Below are positions 28,206 to 37,301 of a DNA stretch of 64,000 bases, in pieces. The stretch comes from Hyalangium versicolor (GTDB lineage: Bacteria > Myxococcota > Myxococcia > Myxococcales > Myxococcaceae): NCBI RefSeq assembly GCF_020103695.1, contig NZ_JAHXBF010000013.1, forward strand, positions 124,001 to 188,000. The letters are read 5' to 3'. Position 1 is the first letter of the stretch. The number at the start of each line of letters is the position of its first letter. Position numbers and translations under genes: made by a program. Under the pieces are notes generated by a model. That model saw only the letters and a program-made list of their open reading frames with translations. It had not been told where the DNA came from and did not search any database.

Positions 28206-28572
28206 CAGGCCCATTGCCTACGAACTGTTGGAGGCCGCTCGAGAGGTGTTCTCCGAGAAGCTGCTGCCAGCGCTTCCTCAGGAGCTGACCTATCAGGCGC
28301 TGATGGTGCTGAATGCAATGGGCATCGCCGCGCGGCAGGCGGCAGCGGGAGACGCTCCACTCGAGGCCGCGCGGCACCGACTCTCTGCCCTCTATGGTGA
28401 TGACGCGAGCGAACTGCCCGCTCTGGAGCGGCGCCTGGCTGCGGAGATTCGGGCCGGTCGCTTCGACCCGGGAGCGGCCGACCGGGCAGCGGTCTTCAGC
28501 CATCTGTGGGAGACAACTCGCGCCAAGGCGGCGGAGAGCAACCCCAAGTCATTGAGCGGTCGCACTACATGA
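28198..28572 (+). CDS. DUF6285 domain protein
   Basis: Predicted 124-residue all-helical protein with the family pattern: RPIAYELLEAAREVFSEKLL, ELTYQALMVLNAMGIAARQ, then LAAEIRAGRFDP. DUF6285 genes habitually follow APH-fold kinase and acyl-CoA dehydrogenase genes and probably encode an accessory subunit. The 8-base overlap with the kinase gene supports tight coupling. It closes the operon. Confidence 0.85.
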   Translation: MRDRPIAYELLEAAREVFSEKLLPALPQELTYQALMVLNAMGIAARQAAAGDAPLEAARHRLSALYGDDASELPALERRLAAEIRAGRFDPGAADRAAVFSHLWETTRAKAAESNPKSLSGRTT

Positions 28573-28741
28573 GTGGTTCGCGATGGAGGAGACGGTGGGC
28601 ACCGTGCCCTCGATACGTGTAACGGATGCGCTTCCCGCGATCCGCAGCCGCGCAGCTCGGTTAGGCTCTCGCATGAGGGCCAGGGGGTACGCCCGCAAGA
28701 GTGAACGTGCCCCACCCATGTCCTGGCTCCTGGGAGGGTTC

Positions 28742-29425
28742 ATGACTACACCGCTCGCTGCACCTCAGATTGTCATCAACAGCCGCATGCTCTACTCGAA
28801 CTGGATCCCAGCGGATCCGGCCGCCACCGCTGCGCTGCTTCCCCCGGGGCTCAAGCCCGCCGCCAACCGCGCCGTCTATATGAACCAGTACGTCGTGGAC
28901 TCGGCGGAGCAGACCTCCGGGTTTGGTGCGTACTCGCTGACGTACCTGGGAGTGGACCTTGCGGGCCACATGGCGCCGGACGGAGTGACGCCTGGGCGCT
29001 TCTTCACGCACTACTTCAACTCCTCGGAGGTCATGCGCCACTACGCCAGCGAGCGCGGCGTGCCGGCCACCGCAGGCTCGACGACGCTCGAGCTGAAGGG
29101 CCAGGAGCTGATCGCCACCACACATGCCGGGGGGAAGCCCATCATTCGGGCTGTGGCTCGCGTGGGCAACACCATCAGCGCCGTGGCGCGTGGCCAGCTC
29201 ATGTACGTGACGCGGGTGGGAAACCGGCTGATGGCCGGCAACTACCCCTACGTCGGAGAGATCGCTGCTCCGTTCGAACTCGTCTCGCTCGAGTTCCTCG
29301 CACCGGATCACCCGGTGTACGCCCTGCGGCCCGCCAGCCCGCTCCAACGTGTGGAAGGGTCGTGCTGGTATGCGCCTCGAGATTCGTTCGCCTACCCGGG
29401 CGGTGAGTACGAACTCAAGCCCTGA
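28742..29425 (+). CDS. Acetoacetate decarboxylase-like family protein
   Basis: Predicted 227-residue protein; ATG 28742 follows GGGAGGG closely. The sequence begins with a cluster of large hydrophobics (IVINSRMLYSNWIPADPAAT) and LLPPGLKP, a signature of the acetoacetate decarboxylase superfamily N-region, then MNQYVVDSAEQTSGFGAYSL as the strand pair. The Schiff-base lysine of true decarboxylases is not evident, so it may be one of the family members with another role, such as aldolase-dehydratase or cyclase activity. It is 169 bp after the DUF6285 gene, possibly with its own promoter. Substrate unknown. Confidence 0.6.
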   Translation: MTTPLAAPQIVINSRMLYSNWIPADPAATAALLPPGLKPAANRAVYMNQYVVDSAEQTSGFGAYSLTYLGVDLAGHMAPDGVTPGRFFTHYFNSSEVMRHYASERGVPATAGSTTLELKGQELIATTHAGGKPIIRAVARVGNTISAVARGQLMYVTRVGNRLMAGNYPYVGEIAAPFELVSLEFLAPDHPVYALRPASPLQRVEGSCWYAPRDSFAYPGGEYELKP

Positions 29426-29474
29426 GCGGCCCGTTCGGGAGGCTCAACGGGGGGCGGGGCTGCTCCGCCCTCGC

Positions 29475-29504
29475 TGACATTTTTGTCATCTTCGCGTCAT
29501 CTTC
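29475..29504. promoter_or_regulatory. CusR/CopR-like response-regulator box
   Basis: TGACATTTTTGTCA (29475-29488) is an inverted repeat very like the CusR/CopR/PcoR box TGACAANNTTGTCA. It continues into a direct repeat GTCATCTTC at 29485-29493 and 29496-29504, period 11. It lies 34 bp before the efflux operon, which itself encodes an OmpR-type regulator, so autoregulation is likely. Confidence 0.6.
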
Positions 29505-29537
29505 CCGCCTGCTCTTTTGCCTAAGAGTTCCGGGTAC

Positions 29538-30710
29538 ATGGTCGCGAATGAACAACGGTCCGGTGGCAGCTGGGCCAGGAAGCTCGGACTCCTCGTCATC
29601 GCCGCACTCGGGATCGCGGCTGGAGCATGGTTGCTGGGCGGCTCCTCGAAGCCTCGTGCGGCGACGGGGCCGCCCACCGTGCCTGTCGTGGTGGAGCAGG
29701 TCTCCCGCCGCGATGTGCCTCACCTGCTAAGAGGCATCGGCACGGTTCAATCACTCCACAGCGTCGTGGTCCGCACGCAGGTGGACGGGCTCCTCACCGA
29801 GCTCGCCTTCAAGGAGGGCCAACAGGTCAAACAGGGCGATCTGTTGGCCCGTATCGATGACCGGGCGATCGTCGCTGAGGTTGCCCAGGCTCGTGCCGAG
29901 AAGGCGCGCAACGAGGCGCTGCTCCACTCCGCGCGAACCGACCTCGAGCGCTACGGCAACCTCGTCCGGGACGACGCGATTGCTCGCCAGGCGGTCGATC
30001 AACAGAAGGCCCAGGTGGAGCAGCTCGAGGCCACCCTTCTCGCCAACGAGGCGATGATCGCCGCGGCTCAGGTCCGCCTCTCCTACACGCGCATCACCTC
30101 GCCCGTCACCGGCAGGGTGGGCCTGCGCCGTGTCGATCCCGGCAACGTCGTCCGCGCCTCCGATGCGCAGGGACTGATCACCGTCACCCAGCTCGATCCC
30201 ATCGCGGTGCTGTTCGCCCTGCCGCAGGAGGATCTCCCCCGGCTCCAGACCCTGATGCGCGATCCTACTGGTGCGCCCGTCACCGCATTCGATCGCGCGG
30301 GCGGGGCCGAGCTGGCCCAGGGGCGCCTGACGATGATCGACAACCAGATCGATTCCACGACGGGCACCATTCCTCTCAAGGCGGAGTTTCCCAATACCGA
30401 GGGCAAGCTCTGGCCGGGCCAGTTCGTCACCGTCGAGCTGCGGACGGGAGAGAGCCAGGGCGCCACGGTCGTCTCGGCCCGCGCCGTTCAGCGGGGACTG
30501 CAGGGCCCGTTTGTGTTCCGTGTCGAGGGAGAGAAGGCCACCGTGGTTCCCGTCACGGTGGGCTATGCGAACGATGAGCTCGCCGTGCTGACGTCTGGGG
30601 TGACTCCCGGTGAGACGGTGGTCAGCGATGGCCACTCCCGCCTCAAGGCCGGCAGCATGGTGAAGGCCGTCTCGCAGCCGGGCGGGGACTCGAGAGGAGC
30701 CTCCCGGTGA
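29538..30710 (+). CDS. RND efflux periplasmic adaptor (MdtA-like)
   Basis: Predicted 390-residue membrane-fusion protein. ATG 29538 is preferred over a TTG at 29517. An N-terminal anchor helix (about 15-35) precedes the biotinyl-lipoyl motif (VDGLLTELAFKEGQQVKQGD), a coiled-coil hairpin (about 100-165), the second lipoyl half (SPVTGRVGLRRVDPGN), and a beta-barrel with TIPLKAEFPNTEGKLWPGQF. The sequence pattern is that of MdtA/MuxA adaptors. First gene of a five-gene operon; its last 4 bases overlap the pump gene. Confidence 0.92.
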   Translation: MVANEQRSGGSWARKLGLLVIAALGIAAGAWLLGGSSKPRAATGPPTVPVVVEQVSRRDVPHLLRGIGTVQSLHSVVVRTQVDGLLTELAFKEGQQVKQGDLLARIDDRAIVAEVAQARAEKARNEALLHSARTDLERYGNLVRDDAIARQAVDQQKAQVEQLEATLLANEAMIAAAQVRLSYTRITSPVTGRVGLRRVDPGNVVRASDAQGLITVTQLDPIAVLFALPQEDLPRLQTLMRDPTGAPVTAFDRAGGAELAQGRLTMIDNQIDSTTGTIPLKAEFPNTEGKLWPGQFVTVELRTGESQGATVVSARAVQRGLQGPFVFRVEGEKATVVPVTVGYANDELAVLTSGVTPGETVVSDGHSRLKAGSMVKAVSQPGGDSRGASR

Positions 30711-33700
30711 TCCATTCGAAACGCAGCATCTCGAGCTGGTTCGTGGCCCGTCCCGTGGCCACGGCGCTGCTGACGCTGGGCATCGTCCTGCTCGGAATCT
30801 TTGCCTACCCGCGCCTGCCCGTTGCACCGCTGCCCGAGGCAGAGTTCCCGACGATCCAGATCAGCGCAGGCCTGCCTGGCGCGAGCGCCGAGACCATGGC
30901 CTCCTCCGTGGCGACGCCCCTGGAGGTGCAGCTCAGCGCCGTCCCCGGCATCACGGAGATGACGTCGACGAGCTCCCTGGGGACGACCTCCATCACCCTG
31001 CAGTTCGATCTCGCGAAGAGCATCGACACGGCGGCTCAGGAGGTCCAGTCCGCGATCAACGCAGCCTCGGGCCGGCTCCCCTCGGAGATGCCGAACCTGC
31101 CCACCTGGCGCAAGGTGAACCCGAATGACAGCCCCATCTTCGTGTTGCGCGTCCAGTCGGACCTGATGCCGCTCACCGAGCTGAGCGATCTGGCGGAGAC
31201 GAAGCTGGCGCGGCAGCTCAGCCAGATCACTGGCGTCGCCGAGATCAACATGACCGGCCAGCAGCGCCCGGCCCTGCGCATCCAGGCGTCCCCCGCGCGG
31301 CTGGCGGCCCAGGGGCTGACGCTGGCGGACATCCGGGCGGCGGTGCAGGCGGCGAGCGTCAATCAGGCCAAGGGCGCGATCTTCGGGCAGACCCGCGTTT
31401 CGACGCTCTCGACCAATGACCAGATCTTCCGCCCGGAGGACTACGACGATCTCATTGTCGCCTACCGTGGGGGGGCTCCGATCCGCCTCCGGGACGTAGC
31501 GCGCGTGAGTGCGGGCGCGGAGAACGACTACGTGCAGGCCTGGCAGAACGGCAAGCCCGGGATCAACTTCCTCGTCCGCCGCCAGCCGGGCGCAAACCTC
31601 GTCGAGACGGCGGACCGCATCCGCGAGGCCCTGCCGCGCCTGCGCGAGCAGCTTCCCGCCAGTGTCGAGGTCGACATCCTCATCGATCGGACGCGGACGA
31701 TCCGCTCCTCGCAGCATGAGGTTCAGATCACGCTCCTCATCACGATTGTCCTGGTGGTGGTGATCATGGGCCTGTTCTTGCGGCAGTTGTCGGCCACGCT
31801 CATCGTCGCCGCGGTGCTGCTGGTGGCACTGGTGGCGACCTTCGCGGCGATGTACGCGCTGGGGTTCAGCTTGAACAACCTCACGCTGGTGGCCCTCATC
31901 GTCGCCGTGGGCTTCGTGGTGGATGACGCGATCGTCGTGGTGGAGAACATCCACCGTCACCTCGAGGCGGGAATGAACCAGCAGGAGGCGGCGCTCACTG
32001 GCGCCTCGGAGATCGGCTTCACAGTCATCTCGATCAGCCTCTCGCTCATCGCGGCGTTCATCCCCCTGTTGTTCATGGGCGGAGTCGTCGGGCGTCTGTT
32101 CAACGAGTTCGCCATGACGATGGCGGCGGCCATCCTTCTCTCGGTCGTTGCATCGCTGACGCTCGCGCCGATGCTCGCCTCGCGATTCATGAAGCCCCTG
32201 GCCCACGGGGGAGCGGACTCCCACGGTGGGTTCGCCCAGCGCCTGGTGGAAGCGTATGGCCGGACGCTGCAGTGGGCCCTGAACCACCAGCGGCTCACCT
32301 TGCTGGGCTTCGGATTGGCACTGGCCGCCGCCGTCGTGAGCTACGTGTACGTGCCCAAGGGTTTCTTCCCGGTGCAGGACACGGCCTTCATCCTGGGAAC
32401 GACGCAGGCGGCACAGGACATCTCGTATGGGGACATGATCGCCAAGCACGCCGCGCTGGCCGACATCGTGGCGAAGGAACCGGCGATGGAGGGGTTCGCG
32501 CACGCCGTCGGCGCGACCGGCGGCAGCCAGAGCACCTCCAGCGGGCGATTCTGGATCGTCCTCAAGGATCGCTCGGACCGTGACGTGTCGATCACCGAGT
32601 TCATGGATCAGCTGCGCCCGAAGCTCGCCCAGGTGCCCGGCATCATGCTGTACCTGCGCCCGTCGCAGGACATCAACCTCGGCGGCGGCCCCGCGCGTGC
32701 TCAGTACACGTATGCGTTGAAGAGCAGCGATGGCGCCATGCTGTCCGAGTGGGCGGAGAAGCTTACGGTGAAGCTCGCCCAGCTTCCTCTGCTGCGCGAC
32801 GTCTCGAACGACCAGCAGCTCGGCGCCAGCGTCACCCGGCTCACGATCGATCGCGCGGCTGCGGCACGCTTCGGCATTTCGGCTCGGGACATCGATCAGG
32901 CGCTCTACGATGCCTTCGGGCAGCGGCAGATCAACGAGTACCAGACGGAGGTCAACCAGTACCGGGTGATCCTCGAGATCGACGCGGGGCAGCGAGGCAC
33001 CTCGCAGAGCCTAGCCTACCTCCACCTCCGCTCACCCCAGACGGGCGAGGTGGTGCCGCTGTCGGCGGTAGCGAAGCTCGAGCCCCCGAGCACGGGCCCC
33101 CTGTCGATCAGCCACAACGGCATGTTCCCGGCCGTGAACATCTCCTTCAACCTGGCGCCGGGCGCCGCGCTCGGAGATGCCGTGACGGCCATCCAGCAGG
33201 CCGAGGCGGAGATCGGAATGCCCACCGCGATCACGCGCAACTTCCAGGGCACCGCGCGCGGCTTCCAGGAGTCGCTGGCGAGCCAGCCCTTCTTGATTCT
33301 CGCCGCGCTCCTGGCGGTCTACATCATCCTCGGCGTCCTCTATGAGAGCTTCGTGCACCCGCTGACCATCCTCTCGACGCTCCCGTCGGCGGGACTCGGC
33401 GCCATCCTGCTCCTCTGGATGATGGGACACGACTTCTCGGTGATGGCGCTGATCGGCATCGTGCTCCTCATCGGCATCGTGAAGAAGAACGGCATCCTTA
33501 TGGTCGACTTCGCGCTCGACGCCCAACGCGCGCGGGGGCTGGCGCCCCGAGAGGCGATTCATGAAGCCTGCCTCGTCCGCTTCCGGCCCATCATGATGAC
33601 GACGCTCGCCGCGCTCCTGGGCGGCATTCCGCTCATGCTGGGCTTTGGCACCGGTTCAGAGCTGAGGCAGCCACTTGGTATTGCCATCGTGGGTGGCCTG

Positions 33701-33829
33701 ATCGTCAGCCAGGTCCTGACGCTCTACTCGACGCCCGTGGTGTACCTGACGCTCGATCGCCTGTTCAGCCGCGCGCGGCAACCGGCCTCCTCGGAGCTGC
33801 CCAAGCCGCCGCACCTGGAGGCGACGTGA
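30707..33829 (+). CDS. RND efflux pump permease (MdtB/MdtC-like)
   Basis: Predicted 1040-residue inner-membrane transporter, starting with GTG inside the adaptor stop. It has the RND layout of 12 transmembrane segments and two large periplasmic loops (about 40-330 and 550-850). The proton-relay acidic pair is visible in FVVDDAIVVVENIHRH (about 400). The first loop (LPEAEFPTIQISAGLPGASA) is typical of the MdtBC/HAE-1 branch. MdtB and MdtC normally work as a heteromer; only one permease is present here, so it is probably a homotrimer. No methionine cluster typical of Cus-type metal pumps was seen, so drugs or lipids are more likely substrates than copper or silver. Confidence 0.93.
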   Translation: MIHSKRSISSWFVARPVATALLTLGIVLLGIFAYPRLPVAPLPEAEFPTIQISAGLPGASAETMASSVATPLEVQLSAVPGITEMTSTSSLGTTSITLQFDLAKSIDTAAQEVQSAINAASGRLPSEMPNLPTWRKVNPNDSPIFVLRVQSDLMPLTELSDLAETKLARQLSQITGVAEINMTGQQRPALRIQASPARLAAQGLTLADIRAAVQAASVNQAKGAIFGQTRVSTLSTNDQIFRPEDYDDLIVAYRGGAPIRLRDVARVSAGAENDYVQAWQNGKPGINFLVRRQPGANLVETADRIREALPRLREQLPASVEVDILIDRTRTIRSSQHEVQITLLITIVLVVVIMGLFLRQLSATLIVAAVLLVALVATFAAMYALGFSLNNLTLVALIVAVGFVVDDAIVVVENIHRHLEAGMNQQEAALTGASEIGFTVISISLSLIAAFIPLLFMGGVVGRLFNEFAMTMAAAILLSVVASLTLAPMLASRFMKPLAHGGADSHGGFAQRLVEAYGRTLQWALNHQRLTLLGFGLALAAAVVSYVYVPKGFFPVQDTAFILGTTQAAQDISYGDMIAKHAALADIVAKEPAMEGFAHAVGATGGSQSTSSGRFWIVLKDRSDRDVSITEFMDQLRPKLAQVPGIMLYLRPSQDINLGGGPARAQYTYALKSSDGAMLSEWAEKLTVKLAQLPLLRDVSNDQQLGASVTRLTIDRAAAARFGISARDIDQALYDAFGQRQINEYQTEVNQYRVILEIDAGQRGTSQSLAYLHLRSPQTGEVVPLSAVAKLEPPSTGPLSISHNGMFPAVNISFNLAPGAALGDAVTAIQQAEAEIGMPTAITRNFQGTARGFQESLASQPFLILAALLAVYIILGVLYESFVHPLTILSTLPSAGLGAILLLWMMGHDFSVMALIGIVLLIGIVKKNGILMVDFALDAQRARGLAPREAIHEACLVRFRPIMMTTLAALLGGIPLMLGFGTGSELRQPLGIAIVGGLIVSQVLTLYSTPVVYLTLDRLFSRARQPASSELPKPPHLEAT

Positions 33830-35217
33830 TGCGCCGGACCACGCACCTGCTCGCCGCGTTCCTCCTCGTCACCGGCTGTGCGAGCTCGGCTCCCACGAAG
33901 CTGCCGACCGCGGAACTCCAGGCGGACTGGGAGAGTGCCCCCGCGGCTGCACGAAGCGCTTCGATCGACGCGGCGTGGTGGCACACGTTCAGCGATCCGG
34001 TGCTCGATGGGCTGATTGCCGAGGCGGAGCGCCGGAACCTGGATCTCCGCATCGCCGATGCGCGCATCCGCGAGGTCCGGGCGCTGCGGAAGGGTGCACG
34101 CGCGGAGCTGTTTCCCCAGGTCAACGGCACCGCGGGGATCAGCCATGGCCGCACCGTGGGGAGTGATGAAGCGAGGACCTCCGGCTCGCTCGGTCTGGAG
34201 GCGAGCTGGGAGGCCGACATCTTCGGAAGGCTGCGCGGCGAGGTTCGCGCAGCGGATGCGGACTGGGTAGCGACCGTGGCCGACCGTGACGGTGTGCGGC
34301 TTACGCTGGTGGCTGAGGTGGCACGCGCCTATCTGGAGTACCGCCTCTATCAGGCGCAGCACACGATCGCCCAGGCCAATGCGAAGGCCTCGGAGGAGAC
34401 CCTGCGGATCGCCCGGGCCCGCTTCGAGCAGGGCGTCTCCAGCCGGCTGGACGTGGAGCGCGCCCTCACCACCCGGGGCCAGACACGAGCCAGCGTCGCC
34501 CAGATCGCGGAGCTCGCCGAGTCCTCTCGCCACCGGCTCGTGTTGCTCCTGGCTACGACTCCGGCGGAGCTTGGGAAGCTGCTCCCTGAGAGCGGACCAC
34601 TGCCGGCCGCGAGCGCGCTGAGCGTTCTTCTCACGCCCACGGAGGTCATCGGCCTGCGGCCGGACGTCCGCGCGGCAGAGGCTCGGCTGCTGGCCGCCAT
34701 CGCCCGGCGCGAGGCGGCGGAGGCCCTGCGTTACCCTCGCATCACCCTGGGCAGCATGCTCGGGCTCCAGAGTGGCTCGGAGACGACCGCCTTCCTGTCT
34801 GGTGGCTCCCTGATCTGGTCCATTGGGGCCAATCTGCTCGCACCGCTCCTCGACTTCGGACGCATCCGTGCCACGATCGACGCAGCGGATGCGAAACAGG
34901 AGCAGGCCTACCTGAGCTACGAGCTGACAGCGCGCACCGGCCTCCAGGAGGTCCAGACGGCGCTCATCCTCTATACGCAGGGCGAGGTGCGGCGGGGCGA
35001 GCTTGCCGCCGCTACCGAGTCCGCACGTGCCGCAGCCGAGCTGGCGCGCCGGCAGTATGGGGCGGGGACGCTCTCGTTGCTGGAGGTGCTTGACGCCGAG
35101 CGCACCCTCTACGGCTTGGAGCTGCAGGCGGCGGAGGCGACGGCGGACGTGTCGCTCCGCCTTGTGCGCCTCTACCAGACCATGGGACTCATGCCACCGA
35201 ACCCGGAGCCGGCATGA
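33829..35217 (+). CDS. Outer-membrane efflux lipoprotein (NodT family)
   Basis: Predicted 462-residue lipoprotein with signal peptide and good lipobox (LLVTGCASS). ATG 33829 has GGAGG 7 bases upstream; a GTG one codon earlier is possible. Two long helical hairpins (about 170-260, 380-450) and the SLGLEASWEADIFGRLRG strand identify the OprM/NodT-type channel. It joins the pump and adaptor to span the envelope. It overlaps the pump stop (TGATG) and overlaps the response regulator by 4 bases. Confidence 0.92.
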   Translation: MRRTTHLLAAFLLVTGCASSAPTKLPTAELQADWESAPAAARSASIDAAWWHTFSDPVLDGLIAEAERRNLDLRIADARIREVRALRKGARAELFPQVNGTAGISHGRTVGSDEARTSGSLGLEASWEADIFGRLRGEVRAADADWVATVADRDGVRLTLVAEVARAYLEYRLYQAQHTIAQANAKASEETLRIARARFEQGVSSRLDVERALTTRGQTRASVAQIAELAESSRHRLVLLLATTPAELGKLLPESGPLPAASALSVLLTPTEVIGLRPDVRAAEARLLAAIARREAAEALRYPRITLGSMLGLQSGSETTAFLSGGSLIWSIGANLLAPLLDFGRIRATIDAADAKQEQAYLSYELTARTGLQEVQTALILYTQGEVRRGELAAATESARAAAELARRQYGAGTLSLLEVLDAERTLYGLELQAAEATADVSLRLVRLYQTMGLMPPNPEPA

Positions 35218-35900
35218 AGATCCTCATCGTCGAGGACGAGGCGAAGACGGCCGAGTATCTGCATCGTGGTCTCAACGAGCAGGGGTACACGGTCGACGTG
35301 GCTCGAACGGGGCCAGACGGGCATGCCCTGGCCCTGCAACATGACTATGACGCCATCGTCCTCGACGTGATGCTGCCGGAGCTGGACGGCTTCTCCGTGC
35401 TCCGGGCCATCCGCACTCGCAAGCAGACGCCGGTCATCATGCTCACAGCACGCGACCGGGTCGACGATCGGGTCCACGGGCTCCGAGCGGGCGCGGATGA
35501 CTACCTCGTCAAGCCGTTCTCCTTCCTGGAGCTCGTCGCCCGCTTGCAGGCGGTGACGCGGCGAGGCCGGGCGCAGGAGTCGACGCAGTTGCGGATCGGC
35601 GACCTGGAGATTGATCTCCTCGGCCGGAAGGCCTACCGCGCAGGGGGGCGGCTCGAGCTGACGGCGAAGGAGTTCGCCCTGCTGGCCCTGCTGGCCCGGC
35701 GCGAAGGGCAGATCCTGTCAAAGACGGTGATCGCCGAGCAGGTGTGGGACATGAACTTCGACAGCAACACGAACGTGGTCGAGGTTGCCATCAAGCGCCT
35801 GCGAGCGAAGGTGGACGGCCCCCACGAGCGCAAGCTGCTGCACACCATCCGGGGCATGGGGTACGTGCTCGAGGTGCGCGACGAGCGGGAGGCGTCATGA
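35214..35900 (+). CDS. OmpR-family response regulator (CusR/heavy-metal type)
   Basis: Predicted 228-residue regulator. Receiver: acidic pocket ILIVEDEAKT, phospho-acceptor Asp near 51 in AIVLDVMLP, Thr in IMLTARD, Lys in YLVKPFSF. The winged-helix OmpR domain occupies the C-terminal 95 residues (LTAKEFALLALLARREGQIL and RLRAKVD). The pattern is closest to the CusR/PcoR/QseB group. The start overlaps the channel gene and the stop overlaps the kinase gene. It probably binds the box at 29475-29504. Confidence 0.93.
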   Translation: MKILIVEDEAKTAEYLHRGLNEQGYTVDVARTGPDGHALALQHDYDAIVLDVMLPELDGFSVLRAIRTRKQTPVIMLTARDRVDDRVHGLRAGADDYLVKPFSFLELVARLQAVTRRGRAQESTQLRIGDLEIDLLGRKAYRAGGRLELTAKEFALLALLARREGQILSKTVIAEQVWDMNFDSNTNVVEVAIKRLRAKVDGPHERKLLHTIRGMGYVLEVRDEREAS

Positions 35901-37267
35901 GGGCATCGATCTCCACTCGGCTGGCGGTGATGTTCGCAGTGGCCTCGCTGGGGGTCTTCTCCCTGGTGGGCTTCGCCCTGTGGCATGTGCTGCAGCGCGA
36001 GCTCTGCCGCCACCAGCTCAGCGAGGTGAACACCCGCCTGGACTACGCGGGCATGATGACCGGCCGGAATGACAACGCCGAGAAGTGGAAGATGCTGCGC
36101 ACGAAGCTGGACGTGCTCACTCCGCTCGATCGCAGGGTGCGCTTCTGGGTGGTGGGCCCGGACCCACGGTTCGAGTATGGCGACGCATCGCCGGTGCTCC
36201 GCGAGCGGCTGAGCACCCATGCGGAAGGGCCGTTGGATTTCGAGCTGGAGGGCCGCTCGTGGCGGGCCTCCGTCCGATCCATTGCCGCCAATGGCGAGCG
36301 CCCCGCGGTCCAGCTCGTCACCGCGGTGGACTCGGCGAGCTTTCGCGAGACGCTGAACGTCTTTGCCGGAGCGCTCGTAGTGCTCTGTCTGGCGGGGGGC
36401 GCGCTCGTCGGGCTCCTGGGCCATCGCATCGCCAGGGTGGGGCTGGCGCCGCTGAGCAGTCTGTCCCGAGAGGCCCAGGCCCTCAGCCCGAGGGACTTGT
36501 CCCAACGGCTGCGGCTCTCGCCCCTGCCTCGGGAGCTGGCTGATCTGGTCTCCTCGTTCAATGGCGCGCTCGAACGGGTGGAGCGTGCATACGCCCAGCT
36601 CGAGGGCTTCAACGCCGACGTGGCCCACGAGCTGCGCACGCCGCTGACGAACATCATCGGCCAGACACAGGTCGCGCTGGCGAAGGAGCGCACCGCGCCA
36701 CATCTCGAGGAGGTGCTGCAGTCCAACCTGGAGGAACTGGAGCGCCTGCGGGGGATCGTCAATGACATGCTCTTCCTGGCTCGAGCGGACCAGGGGGAAG
36801 AGGCGCTCGATCGGGTCCACACCTCGGCGGCGGAGGAAGTGTCGAAGACCGTCGAGTTCCTCGATGTCCTCCTAGAGGAGGCGGGCGTGTCGGTGCGGGT
36901 GGAGGGGGATGCGCGCACCTCGTTCGAGCGCTCGCTGTTCCGCCGGGCGGCCAGCAACCTGCTCCTCAACGCCATCGAGCACTCCGAGCGAGGCGCGGAG
37001 ATCGTCGTGGATATCGCGCAGCGGAAGTCCGAGGTGCGCATCGCCGTCACGAACCCGGGGATACCCATTCCGGAGCAACACCTGGAGCGGCTGTTCGATC
37101 GCTTCTACCGGGTGGACGGCGCACGCCGGAACAGCCGCGACAATCACGGCCTGGGACTGTCGATCGTGAAGGCCGTCGCCAAGATGCACGGTGGCACCGT
37201 CTTCGCTGCGAGCACGGAGGGCCACAACACGGTGGGCTTCACCCTCTCGGCCGCCTCTCAGGTGTGA
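35897..37267 (+). CDS. Sensor histidine kinase (CusS-type)
   Basis: Predicted 456-residue inner-membrane kinase. Two membrane segments (about 8-30 and 155-178) flank a periplasmic domain of about 125 residues, followed by HAMP. Phospho-acceptor His244 is in DVAHELRTPLTNI. The ATPase has N-box LLLNAIEHSERG, G1 as VTNPGIPI (the DxG Asp is replaced by Asn-Pro, common in this heavy-metal kinase group) and HGLGLSIVKAVA. Last gene of the efflux operon, overlapping the regulator by 4 bases. The signal is unknown; envelope drug or metal stress is expected. Confidence 0.92.
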   Translation: MRASISTRLAVMFAVASLGVFSLVGFALWHVLQRELCRHQLSEVNTRLDYAGMMTGRNDNAEKWKMLRTKLDVLTPLDRRVRFWVVGPDPRFEYGDASPVLRERLSTHAEGPLDFELEGRSWRASVRSIAANGERPAVQLVTAVDSASFRETLNVFAGALVVLCLAGGALVGLLGHRIARVGLAPLSSLSREAQALSPRDLSQRLRLSPLPRELADLVSSFNGALERVERAYAQLEGFNADVAHELRTPLTNIIGQTQVALAKERTAPHLEEVLQSNLEELERLRGIVNDMLFLARADQGEEALDRVHTSAAEEVSKTVEFLDVLLEEAGVSVRVEGDARTSFERSLFRRAASNLLLNAIEHSERGAEIVVDIAQRKSEVRIAVTNPGIPIPEQHLERLFDRFYRVDGARRNSRDNHGLGLSIVKAVAKMHGGTVFAASTEGHNTVGFTLSAASQV

Positions 37268-37301
37268 GCCCGCCGCGCCGCCTCAGCCTCCTCACATCGA
37301 G

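Noticed and set aside
28592..28609. Nested short palindrome GGGCACCGTGCCC after the DUF6285 gene
   Set aside because: Could be a weak terminator or operator, but the stem is short and the context gives no support either way.
30707..33829. Reading the first RND pump as a Cus-type metal pump because of the CusR-like box
   Set aside because: The permease lacks methionine clusters and matches the MdtBC branch; the box may simply reflect regulator ancestry.
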